From positions 1 through 41,403 of the forward strand of contig NZ_WHTD01000064.1 in the NCBI RefSeq assembly GCF_009379765.1: a DNA stretch of 41,403 bases. The letters run 5' to 3'. A program made the translations under genes and the position numbers. Origin of the DNA: Actinophytocola sp. (GTDB lineage Bacteria; Actinomycetota; Actinomycetes; Mycobacteriales; Pseudonocardiaceae). The notes beneath the pieces were generated by a model. The model was not told the origin of the DNA and did not search any database. It worked only from the letters and a program-made list of their open reading frames with translations. This document shows positions 32,053-39,004 of this stretch, one piece after another (the stretch's first letter is position 1; the number at the start of each line of letters is the position of its first letter).

Positions 32053-32667
32053 TCACCGCGGTCTCGGCCCGGTTCGGTCGTCCCGTTGGGCGCCGACGTA
32101 GGTGATGAGGCCGTCCAGCAACCGGTCGAGGCCCCACAGGAACTGGTCGGTGGCCGCCGCGGCGTCGGCCGTCTCGAGGGCGACTGATCCGAGGATGTGC
32201 ACGTTGAGCAGGTGAGAGCCTTTGGCCGCGGACGCCGGATCGAGTCCGGCGTCGGCCAGGATGGTCAGCAGAGTGGCACCGACCGCGTTCGCGTTCGGCC
32301 CGTCGAGGGAACTGCGGAGCAGCAGATGTACGGCGCCCTGGTGGGCGAGCAGCTCGGTCCTCAGCTCGAGCGCGAGGGAATGGACGCGCTCCCGCCAGGG
32401 CCGCGACGAGTCGGTGAACCGATCGTCGTCGACCAGGTTGTCGTCGACCCGCCCGAGAAGCTGCTCGGCCAGGCCGTCCAGCACGGCCGCCTTGTCCGGG
32501 AAGTAGGTGTAGACGGCGTTGGGCGCGATGCCGACCCGGGTCGCGATCCCCCGGATGGTCACCCGGTCGGCGCCGAGCTCGGCGAGCAGGGCCAGCGCGG
32601 CGTCGAGAATGGCCTGCTCGCTCAAGGTCCGGCGGGGACCAGGGCGAACGGGGCGCGCATCGACCAC
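32053..32667 (-). CDS. TetR-family regulator, divergent to a DUF4389 protein
   Basis: 204 residues from GTG 32667 with GGAG upstream. HTH: LSEQAILDAALALLAELGAD, RVTIRGIATRVGIAPNAVYT, YFPDKAAVLDGLAEQLLGRV. The C-terminal domain is of the broad AcrR/TetR_C type. The 81-bp gap to the DUF4389 gene contains two adjacent palindromes, probable operators for autoregulation and control of the membrane protein. Confidence 0.93.
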   Translation of the reverse strand: MVDARPVRPGPRRTLSEQAILDAALALLAELGADRVTIRGIATRVGIAPNAVYTYFPDKAAVLDGLAEQLLGRVDDNLVDDDRFTDSSRPWRERVHSLALELRTELLAHQGAVHLLLRSSLDGPNANAVGATLLTILADAGLDPASAAKGSHLLNVHILGSVALETADAAAATDQFLWGLDRLLDGLITYVGAQRDDRTGPRPR

Positions 32668-32699
32668 GACTACTCCTACCTGCTCCTATGCGAACGTCT

Positions 32700-32714
32700 C
32701 TGGACAGCGTCCAG
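32700..32714. promoter_or_regulatory. palindrome CTGGACAGCGTCCAG, probable TetR operator
   Basis: Perfect 6-3-6 palindrome in the TetR/DUF4389 divergent gap. The TGGACAGCGTCCA form is typical of TetR/AcrR operators in actinomycetes. Confidence 0.75.
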
Positions 32715-32718
32715 TTAT

Positions 32719-32731
32719 TGTACATTGTACA
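32719..32731. promoter_or_regulatory. second palindrome TGTACATTGTACA in the same gap
   Basis: Symmetric except for the central base. It starts five bases after the first palindrome. It may be a second operator or overlap a -10/-35 element; it is the most A/T-rich part of the gap. Confidence 0.6.
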
Positions 32732-32748
32732 GACTGAGGCTGGTCGCC

Positions 32749-33810
32749 ATGGCTCAGACAACCCCATCACCAGCGCAAGCGCCTCGGTTCGAGGATTACC
32801 CGGTTCAGGTACGCGCCCGTTTGGACGATCCGCTGTCTCGCTGGCTGTGGCTGGTGAAATGGCTGCTGCTCGTGCCGCACGCACTGGCGCTGATCGTGTT
32901 GGGGGCGGCCTTCTGGCTGATGAGCCTGTTCGCGCTGGTCGCGGTCGTGATCACCGGCCGGTACCCGCGCGCGGTCTTCGACTTCAACCTCGGGGTGATG
33001 CGGTGGGGCTGGCGGGTGAGCTTCTACGCCTACTCCGCCCTGGGCACCGACCGATACCCGCCGTTCTCCCTCGGCGAGGAACCCGACTACCCGGCTCGCC
33101 TGGATGTCGAGTATCCCGCGCAGCTGTCCCGAGGGCTCGCGCTGGTCAAGTGGTGGCTGCTGGCCCTCCCGCACTACCTCATCCTGGCCATCCTGTTCGG
33201 CGGCGGGACCTGGTTCACCTGGCAGCTCGGCGACACCGGATGGGCCTGGGGCGGGAGCATCGTCGGGATCCTTGTCCTGATCGCCGGGATCATGCTGGTC
33301 GTCACCGGCACCTACCCCCGTCCGCTGTTCGATCTCCTGATCGGGATCAACCGTTGGGCACTGCGGGTCGCCGGCTACGCCGCGCTGATGACCGACCGCT
33401 ACCCGCCCTTCCGCCTCGATGTCGGCGGCGACGAACCCCATGGCCCGGCGGAACCGAACCCCGTGGACGCCGCCGGACCGGTCGAGCGCCCCATGCCGGT
33501 GTGCGGAAGCCTGCGGTGGCGAGATGGACGTCCGCCGACATCCCTGACCAGACCGGCCGCACCGCGGTCGTCACCGGAGCCAACACCGGCATCGGCTTCG
33601 AGACCGCGCGGATTCTCGCGCGGACCGGGGCGTCCATGGTGCTGGCGTGCCGCGACCCCGAGAAGGGGGAGGCGGCGGCGCGGACCATACGCGCGGAGAT
33701 GCCGGCCGGCAGTGCGCGGTTCGCGCCGCTCGACCTCGCGGATCTCGACTCGGTGGCCGCGTTCGCCGGCGCGTTCGAGGCGGACGACGGCCGGCTCGAC
33801 CTCCTCGTGA
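32749..33810 (+). CDS. DUF4389-domain membrane protein with an out-of-place C-terminal extension
   Basis: ATG 32749. About residues 1 to 240 are the native protein: two similar halves, each YPVQVRARLDDPLSRWLWLV / YPAQLSRGLALVKWWLLALP, then two membrane helices and 'TG.YPR.LFD...G..RW..R...Y...LTDRYPPF'. This is the DUF4389 pattern, doubled. After DAAGPVERP (about 33490) the frame runs on for about 107 residues rich in Arg, Pro and Ser that coincide with the first part of the short-chain dehydrogenase in another frame. This overrun suggests that the original stop was lost by a small deletion or indel. Function of DUF4389 is unknown. Confidence 0.8.
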   Translation: MAQTTPSPAQAPRFEDYPVQVRARLDDPLSRWLWLVKWLLLVPHALALIVLGAAFWLMSLFALVAVVITGRYPRAVFDFNLGVMRWGWRVSFYAYSALGTDRYPPFSLGEEPDYPARLDVEYPAQLSRGLALVKWWLLALPHYLILAILFGGGTWFTWQLGDTGWAWGGSIVGILVLIAGIMLVVTGTYPRPLFDLLIGINRWALRVAGYAALMTDRYPPFRLDVGGDEPHGPAEPNPVDAAGPVERPMPVCGSLRWRDGRPPTSLTRPAAPRSSPEPTPASASRPRGFSRGPGRPWCWRAATPRRGRRRRGPYARRCRPAVRGSRRSTSRISTRWPRSPARSRRTTAGSTSS

Positions 33811-34129
33811 ACAACGCGGGGGTCATGGTGCCGCCGCTGGGGCGCACGAAGCAGGGGTTCGAGCTCCAGCTCGGGACGAACCACCTCGGCCACTTCGCCC
33901 TCACCGGGCGGCTCCTGCCGATGCTGGAGCGGACGCCGGGCGCGCGGGTCGTCGTGGTGGCGAGCAGGGCGCAGAGCAGCGGGCGGATCGACTTCGACGA
34001 CCTCAACTGGGCGCCCGCCCTTCCGCACGCGCGAAGGACTCCGCGGTGGCGAAGCGGCTCTGGGAGCAGAGCGAGAAGCTCACCGCGGTCGCCTTCGCGT
34101 TCGCGGCACCCGGTGACAAGGCGGCGTGA
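33516..34129 (+). pseudogene. short-chain dehydrogenase/reductase with an internal deletion
   Basis: Starts at GTG 33516: VARWTSADIPDQTGRTAVVT, then GANTGIGFETARIL with the TGxxxGxG cofactor motif, and LLVNNAGVM. The frame stays native to DDLNW (about 34010) and then becomes nonsense. In another frame, RAKDSAVAKRLWEQSEKLTA and a TGA at 34127..34129 match the last residues of the same family ('RAKDP.VARRLWEVSE.LTGV'). About 120 codons between these points, including the YxxxK active site, are gone. It is therefore inactive. The start overlaps the overrun of the DUF4389 gene. Confidence 0.85.
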
Positions 34130-34302
34130 GGAGGACGCTGGGCGGAGACCGTGCCGGTTCCCCCGGTACAGGTGACCGACGCGGACCACCGGTCCGGCGT
34201 GATCGAACACCCGGTGGGAGTCGCCTGTACGACTCCCACCGGAAGCAGCGTTCCAGCAGCCGCGACCATTGCCAACGTGCACAACGCACCACGCATTCGC
34301 AT
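34130..34302 (-). pseudogene. truncated small secreted protein (N-terminal part)
   Basis: ATG 34302 with a good GGAGAAGACA ribosome region. The product begins MRMRGALCTLAMVAAAGTLL, PVGVVQATPTGCSITPD: a signal peptide with an AxA-type cut near VQA, then two Cys (GCS and VTC) of a small secreted domain. The frame continues to 34003, but from about 34130 it is antisense to the dehydrogenase remnant and looks non-native. The natural 3' end seems lost to the same rearrangement that damaged the dehydrogenase. The family is unknown. Confidence 0.5.
34211..34242. other. 13-bp perfect hairpin within the truncated secreted gene
   Basis: CCGGTGGGAGTCG and CGACTCCCACCGG with a 6-base loop. It coincides with the signal-peptide cleavage region on the minus strand. 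As a terminator it would serve the plus-strand dehydrogenase remnant (82 bases after its stop). It may be the old terminator of that gene. Confidence 0.5.
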
Positions 34303-34606
34303 TGTCTTCTCCAGACCCCATGTACGGCACGGACGACAGCACGGTGCCCGCCGGACGCGGCCGGTGTCGACCAACCGGAACGAATCCGAACGCGGGGTGG
34401 CGGGCGCGTGCGCCGGGTACTACCTGTGGGCCCTCCACGGAGATCGTCGATTGACTTGCGTTCGATGTATTACGCGCCACGGCTACGAAAGGTTCAGTGT
34501 GGTCGCGGGCGCCACATTCCCGCCGTCTGCGGTGAACCCTTCCACGCTCTGCCGCGTAACCACCGCCATGGAACTCGCGCTCAGCGGCAGACGAAGGAGG
34601 ACACAA
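34303..34606. other. 304-bp gap between the secreted remnant and the lipoprotein gene
   Basis: It must contain divergent promoters. A TTGACT lies at 34452 but no well-spaced -10 element follows. No gene or RNA recognised. Confidence 0.5.
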
Positions 34607-35194
34607 ATGTCCATGCAGGACGGTGCGGCCGTGAGGTGGGCGAGCGCGGCGCTTCGCGCGCTCGCGCTGCTCGGCACCGCCACCGTCGTCGCGGCATGTG
34701 GCTCCGGCGGGACCACCGACGACGGCACCGGGGCCGGTGACGGAGGTGGCGACACATCGTCGGTGACGGTTGCCGTACGGACCCAGGATCATCCGGACCT
34801 CGGCAAGATTCTCGTTGACGTGTCAGGAAAGACGCTGTACTTCGCCGAGCAGGAGGAGGACGGCACCGTCCGGTGCGTCGACGCCTGCCTCAGATTCTGG
34901 TTCCCGGCAAAGATCCCGGACGGCGCGGCACCGTCCGTGCCGGGCGTGACCGAGCTCGACGTGCTCCACCGCGCCGACAACGGGCAGGAACAGCTCACCT
35001 ACCAAGGAAAACCGCTCTACACGTTCCAGTTGGACAGTTCCGCGGGAGACGCCGACGGCAACAACCTCCAGGACGACTTCGGCGGCGTGCACTTCGTGTG
35101 GCACGCGGTGACCGTCGACGGCGAGGGCACCCCTACTCCGTCGCCGACGCCTGGCAACGACGGTGGCTATGGAGACGGCCCGGGCGGCTACTGA
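34607..35194 (+). CDS. lipoprotein with PF03640-type (COG4315) repeats
   Basis: 195 residues from ATG 34607 with AAGGAGG upstream. A lipoprotein signal (RWASAALRALALLGTATVVA followed by ACGSGG; lipidated Cys at the AAC) is followed by a Gly/Asp/Thr-rich linker and two PF03640-like units: GKTLYFAEQEEDGTVRCVDA with C..AC, and GKPLYTFQLDSSAGDADGNN. The 'LY.f..D' pattern is characteristic. The tail is PTPSPTPGNDGGYGDGPGGY. Surface-anchored; function not established. Its stop overlaps the convergent QsuB-like gene stop by seven bases. Confidence 0.9.
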   Translation: MSMQDGAAVRWASAALRALALLGTATVVAACGSGGTTDDGTGAGDGGGDTSSVTVAVRTQDHPDLGKILVDVSGKTLYFAEQEEDGTVRCVDACLRFWFPAKIPDGAAPSVPGVTELDVLHRADNGQEQLTYQGKPLYTFQLDSSAGDADGNNLQDDFGGVHFVWHAVTVDGEGTPTPSPTPGNDGGYGDGPGGY

Positions 35195-37992
35195 GACTCG
35201 GCGGGCCGGCCCGCACTGGTCGACCGGGATGGGTCCAGGTGCCGCTGTGCGGCCCTGATCGCGAGCCGGGCGCACTCCTTCTCTCCCACTTGTGCGGCAA
35301 GGCTCGCGCGGGGGATCTCCAGGGCGTAGGGGATGTCGGGTGGGAGGGCGGAAAGTATGCCGCGGACGTCGATCCCGCCCTCGCCGGGAAAGAGACGTTC
35401 GAAGCGGGCGGTGTGGATCAGGCCTTCCACGGTGGTGGGTATCCGGCCGGGGGCGTCGCAGACGTGGGTGAAGTGGAACCAGTCGCGGGGAAGTTGCCGG
35501 AGCTCCTCGATGCTGGACTGGGACCGGGCGAAGTGCAGGAGGTCGATCAGCATGCCCGCGTTGGGGCGGTCGGCCTCGCGCAGCACATGCGTCGCCTCGC
35601 TGAGGTTGGGTGTCTCGGTCCAGGACGGGAACTCGAGATCGATCGTGAGTCCCAGCGGCGCCGCCAGGTCGCACAGTTGGGCGAAGTGCTCGGTCTTGCG
35701 GTCCCGGTTGGCGTCGGGCAGCTGGGTGATCACGTGGCGAGCGCCCAGCTCCGCGCCCACCTCGAGGAGGCGCAGATAGCGTCGCGGGTCGTCGTGCGGG
35801 CCGATGCGGGCCAGCTCGACATCGAGGACGCGGACGCCCGCGGCGGCCAGCGACGCCTTGGTCTCCTTCAACAGCGCGGGGTCCGTCGCGATCGGGTAGT
35901 GCGGCTCGTCCGGGGTGACCCGGGTCAGGCGGACGCCGACGTACCGGTAGCCGGCGCTCGCCGCGGCCCGGACCAGCTCGGGTGGGGACAGGCTCAGCGC
36001 CGACAGGTGTGCGATGGAGTAGTCGTGCGTCTCCCGGTCGTCCTCGCGGATCGCCGGCGGCTGTTGGCCGATCGTCGTCGTGACCAGGCGGCGCCTGCGC
36101 TGCGCGGCCATGCGGACCGGTGCGGTGCTGGCTGCGCCGTAACCGGCGTATCCGCCGATCCGTTGCACCACCTCGAAGAAGACCCGTGCGCCGAGGATCT
36201 CCGTGCACGCATGGAGGTACTCGCCGTGCTCGTCGCGGTCGTAGAGCACCGAGTGCTCGCGCATGGCGGCGAGCAGGTCCGGCGACAGCTCCAGGCGCGC
36301 GGCGAGGTCGTCGTAGTAGTTGTCGGGAATGTCCAGCAGTGGGGCGCCCAGCGCTCGCATGGCCCGTGTGCTCGCGATCGCGTCGGTGGTCTCGAATGCG
36401 ATGTGCTGCGGGTCGGGCACCGCCGGAGCCCACTCCCCGCGGCGGAAGAGGGCGGCGTTGAGGGTGATCCGCACCCGGTGGGCGGGATCCGTCGCCGCTC
36501 GGCTGCGAATCAGCCCGAACGGCGCGGCGAGCTCCATTGCGGGCTGGGCACGCAGCCCGAGCACCGACCGGTAGAACAGGGTGGCCTGGTCGAAGTCGTC
36601 GAACGGCTCGGTGAGCGAGACGTGATCGGTTCCCACGAGCAGGCCGTGGTCGCCGGGCCGGGTCCCCGTGGGGGCGAAGTCCGCGAGCCAGTCGTTGTCC
36701 CGGTCGCCGGTGCGGCAGAAGAAGACGGTGGTCCCGTCGGGCGCGGCCACCGAGCACAGGTCCGCCTCCTGAGGCTGGCGGCTGCGGGGGAGTACGGGCG
36801 CGAGCAGCCGTTCCGCGCGCGTCGCGGAGGCGGCGGGGTCGGAGCTCTCCACGGCCAGCGCGCTGACCTCGGCGGTTCCCGGAGCCGCCGTGGCCCTGGC
36901 GGCGGAGTTCAGCAGGACGCGGGCGTCACCTTGTTGCCAGAGCTGAACCGGCTTGGACCGGTGCTCGCCGACGTGGGCGAATCCCAGGGCCGTCAACGTG
37001 CGCGCGAGTACCGGCCCGGAGACGTCGTCCACGGCCAGCTCGGTGAACACGTGCCCGGCCAGCGCCGGAGCCGGTGGCAGGCTCTCCGGGGTGAGTCGCC
37101 GCCGGTGCTTCACCTGCCCCTGGGTGCCGACGGCCTCCTGCAGGGCGACGAGCGAGCGCATCGCGTCGATCGCCGCACGTCGTGGGTCGGCCTGACGGAA
37201 CACGTCGTTGGACACCTCGAGGGCGAGCGGGCCTTCGTATCCCGTGCCCAGCACGTTCCCGACGAACCCGGCGAGGTCGAACCCGCCCTGGCCGGGGAAG
37301 AGCCGGTGGTGGCGGCTCCACTGCGACATGTCCATGCGCAACGCGGGCGCGTCGGCCAGCTGCAGCACGAACACCTTCGAACCGGGGATGATGCGGATGC
37401 CGGCGAGGTCGCTGCCGCGCGCGAGCACGTGGAAGCTGTCGAGGCACAGGCCGAGCGCGGGGTGGTCGGCGCGGCGCACGATGCGCCAGGAGTGGTCGTA
37501 GGTGTTGATGAACCGGCCCCAGGAGAGTGCCTCGTAGGCGATCCGCAGTCCTCGCTCGGCCGCGCGGGAGGCGAGCGTGTGGAGCTGCTCGGCGGCGAGG
37601 TCGTCGTCGTCCACGGCGTCCGGTGAGACCGATGAGCACAACAGCATCGTGTCGGCGCCGAGCTGCTCCATCACGTCGAACTTGTGCTCGGCGCGCCGCA
37701 GGTTGGCCGCGAGCACGTCCGGCGGGACCGCCTCGAAGTCGTGGAACGGCTGGTAGAGATCGATGGCGAGACCGAGGTCGGCGCAACGCTGCCGCACCTG
37801 CCGTGGCGACCACGGCGACGCGATGAGGTCGTCCTGGACGATCTCCACACCGTCGAAGCCGGCCGCGGCCGCGGCGATCAGCTTGTCCTCGAGAGTGCCG
37901 GACAGACAGACGGTGGCGATGTTCAGCGTCGGGCCGGCGAGTGGCTGCCGGTGGTCTTCCGCGGTCGTCGTCCGGAGTTCAGCGGTGAGCAT
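35188..37992 (-). CDS. QsuB-like 3-dehydroshikimate dehydratase with HPPD-like domain and an extra C-terminal TIM barrel
   Basis: 934 residues from ATG 37992. Domain 1 (about 20 to 290) is a xylose-isomerase-like 3-dehydroshikimate dehydratase: E154 (RIAYEALSWGRFINTYDHSW), D185 (LCLDSFHVLARG) and E259 (LALEVSND) are likely metal ligands. Domain 2 (310 to 625) is a VOC/HPPD-like domain with H457 (GTDHVSL), H530 (PQHIAFET) and E607 (FFEVVQRIGGYAGYG). This pair is the known QsuB layout (about 620 residues), converting 3-dehydroshikimate to protocatechuate. A third domain (655 to 925) is another TIM barrel with metal-type residues (TIDLEFPSW, LIDLLHFARS, THVCDAPG, ALEIPRA). Its start overlaps the shikimate dehydrogenase stop by 14 bases. 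Confidence 0.9.
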   Translation of the reverse strand: MLTAELRTTTAEDHRQPLAGPTLNIATVCLSGTLEDKLIAAAAAGFDGVEIVQDDLIASPWSPRQVRQRCADLGLAIDLYQPFHDFEAVPPDVLAANLRRAEHKFDVMEQLGADTMLLCSSVSPDAVDDDDLAAEQLHTLASRAAERGLRIAYEALSWGRFINTYDHSWRIVRRADHPALGLCLDSFHVLARGSDLAGIRIIPGSKVFVLQLADAPALRMDMSQWSRHHRLFPGQGGFDLAGFVGNVLGTGYEGPLALEVSNDVFRQADPRRAAIDAMRSLVALQEAVGTQGQVKHRRRLTPESLPPAPALAGHVFTELAVDDVSGPVLARTLTALGFAHVGEHRSKPVQLWQQGDARVLLNSAARATAAPGTAEVSALAVESSDPAASATRAERLLAPVLPRSRQPQEADLCSVAAPDGTTVFFCRTGDRDNDWLADFAPTGTRPGDHGLLVGTDHVSLTEPFDDFDQATLFYRSVLGLRAQPAMELAAPFGLIRSRAATDPAHRVRITLNAALFRRGEWAPAVPDPQHIAFETTDAIASTRAMRALGAPLLDIPDNYYDDLAARLELSPDLLAAMREHSVLYDRDEHGEYLHACTEILGARVFFEVVQRIGGYAGYGAASTAPVRMAAQRRRRLVTTTIGQQPPAIREDDRETHDYSIAHLSALSLSPPELVRAAASAGYRYVGVRLTRVTPDEPHYPIATDPALLKETKASLAAAGVRVLDVELARIGPHDDPRRYLRLLEVGAELGARHVITQLPDANRDRKTEHFAQLCDLAAPLGLTIDLEFPSWTETPNLSEATHVLREADRPNAGMLIDLLHFARSQSSIEELRQLPRDWFHFTHVCDAPGRIPTTVEGLIHTARFERLFPGEGGIDVRGILSALPPDIPYALEIPRASLAAQVGEKECARLAIRAAQRHLDPSRSTSAGRPAESQ

Positions 37993-38893
37993 CGGGCTGC
38001 CTCCCAGCGTGTGTGTCGGGTACGAGCGCGTCGAAGTGGCGGAGCATGCGATCGGTGTCGGGTTCGCGGCCGGTGATGATCCGGAACGCGTCGGCGGCCT
38101 GGAAGACCACCATCGGTCCGCCGTTGAGCACCCGGCAGCCGCGTTCCCGTGCGGCGGTGAGCAGTTCGGTGTCCAGCGGCCGGTAGACCACGTCGGCGAC
38201 CCACAGGTCGGGTCTCAGCAGCTCGACGGGCACCGGCACCCCGGGATGTCCCTCCATCCCGATGGGCGTGGCGTGCGCCAGTCCGTCCGCCTCCCGGAGC
38301 GCGTCGGCCATCGCGGCACCGCCGTCGAGCTCGTCCGCGGTCGCTCGCCCCGCGCCGAACCGGCCCGTGAGGGAGGCGGCGAGCTTGTCGCTGCGGCGAC
38401 GGTCGAGGTCGAATATCCGCACCGTTCCCGCGCCGAGGGTCAGCAGAGCGTGCGCGACCGCGGCGCCCGCGCCGCCGGCACCCAGGAGCACGATCGAGTC
38501 GAGCGCGGCGTCGGGCAGTCCGTGCCCCACACTCCTGGCGAACCCGGTCAGGTCGGTGTTGTACCCGACCGATCGGCCGTCGGTGAGCACGATGGTGTTG
38601 ACCGCGCCGACCGCGGCGGCATCGGGGGCGAGCTCGTCGAGGTGGTCGAGCACGAGCTGCTTGACCGGGTGGGTGATGTTGAGCCCGTGGTAGCCGGCGA
38701 GTCTCGCGGCCGCGAGGACGTCACCGATGGCCGTCGCCGGCACGCCGAGCTCGTCGAGATCGAGGATGCGGTACAGGTAGCGGACGCCGAGTGCGTCGGC
38801 TTCCCGTTCGTGCAGCGCGGGGCTCAGCGACGTACCGATGCCCGAGCCGATCAAGCCGACGAGGTAGCCGGTGTCGTTCCGCGGTAACGCCAT
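37979..38893 (-). CDS. shikimate/quinate dehydrogenase (AroE/QsuD family)
   Basis: 304 residues from ATG 38893. Substrate motifs: GTSLSPALHE (SLS Ser pair), NITHPVKQ with the catalytic Lys, and GYNTDLTGF with the catalytic Asp. The NAD(P) motif is GAGGAGAAVAHAL, followed by RIFDLDRRRSDKL; the Asp at the end of strand 2 favours NAD+ over NADP+, as in catabolic quinate/shikimate dehydrogenases. Together with the downstream QsuB-like gene it should convert quinate or shikimate to 3-dehydroquinate/3-dehydroshikimate for breakdown to protocatechuate. No dehydroquinase is in the window. Confidence 0.92.
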   Translation of the reverse strand: MALPRNDTGYLVGLIGSGIGTSLSPALHEREADALGVRYLYRILDLDELGVPATAIGDVLAAARLAGYHGLNITHPVKQLVLDHLDELAPDAAAVGAVNTIVLTDGRSVGYNTDLTGFARSVGHGLPDAALDSIVLLGAGGAGAAVAHALLTLGAGTVRIFDLDRRRSDKLAASLTGRFGAGRATADELDGGAAMADALREADGLAHATPIGMEGHPGVPVPVELLRPDLWVADVVYRPLDTELLTAARERGCRVLNGGPMVVFQAADAFRIITGREPDTDRMLRHFDALVPDTHAGRQPDAHR

Positions 38894-38925
38894 GTGCTCC
38901 CCATCCGCCAGACAGTTTGCGAACG

Positions 38926-38937
38926 AACTAGATAGTT
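38926..38937. promoter_or_regulatory. palindrome AACTA-GA-TAGTT upstream of the quinate operon
   Basis: Lies 33 bases upstream of the dehydrogenase ATG in an A/T-rich stretch. ACTAGATAGT-like palindromes are common regulator sites. No regulator gene is nearby, so the binder is unknown. Confidence 0.5.
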
Positions 38938-38962
38938 ACTTATACGCCGATCGATGGTCGCG

Positions 38963-38999
38963 CGGAAGGGGTGGGCCCGACCTGGGCCCACCCCTTCCG
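38963..38999 (-). terminator. strong terminator hairpin of the PQQ-type dehydrogenase gene
   Basis: Perfect stem of 16 bp (arm CGGAAGGGGTGGGCCC) with loop GACCT, starting five bases after the stop codon at 39005. Confidence 0.88.
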
Positions 39000-39004
39000 G
39001 TGCC

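Noticed and set aside
34873..37626. A 917-codon plus-strand open frame opposite the QsuB-like gene
   Set aside because: It is low-complexity in character and antisense to three recognised domains.
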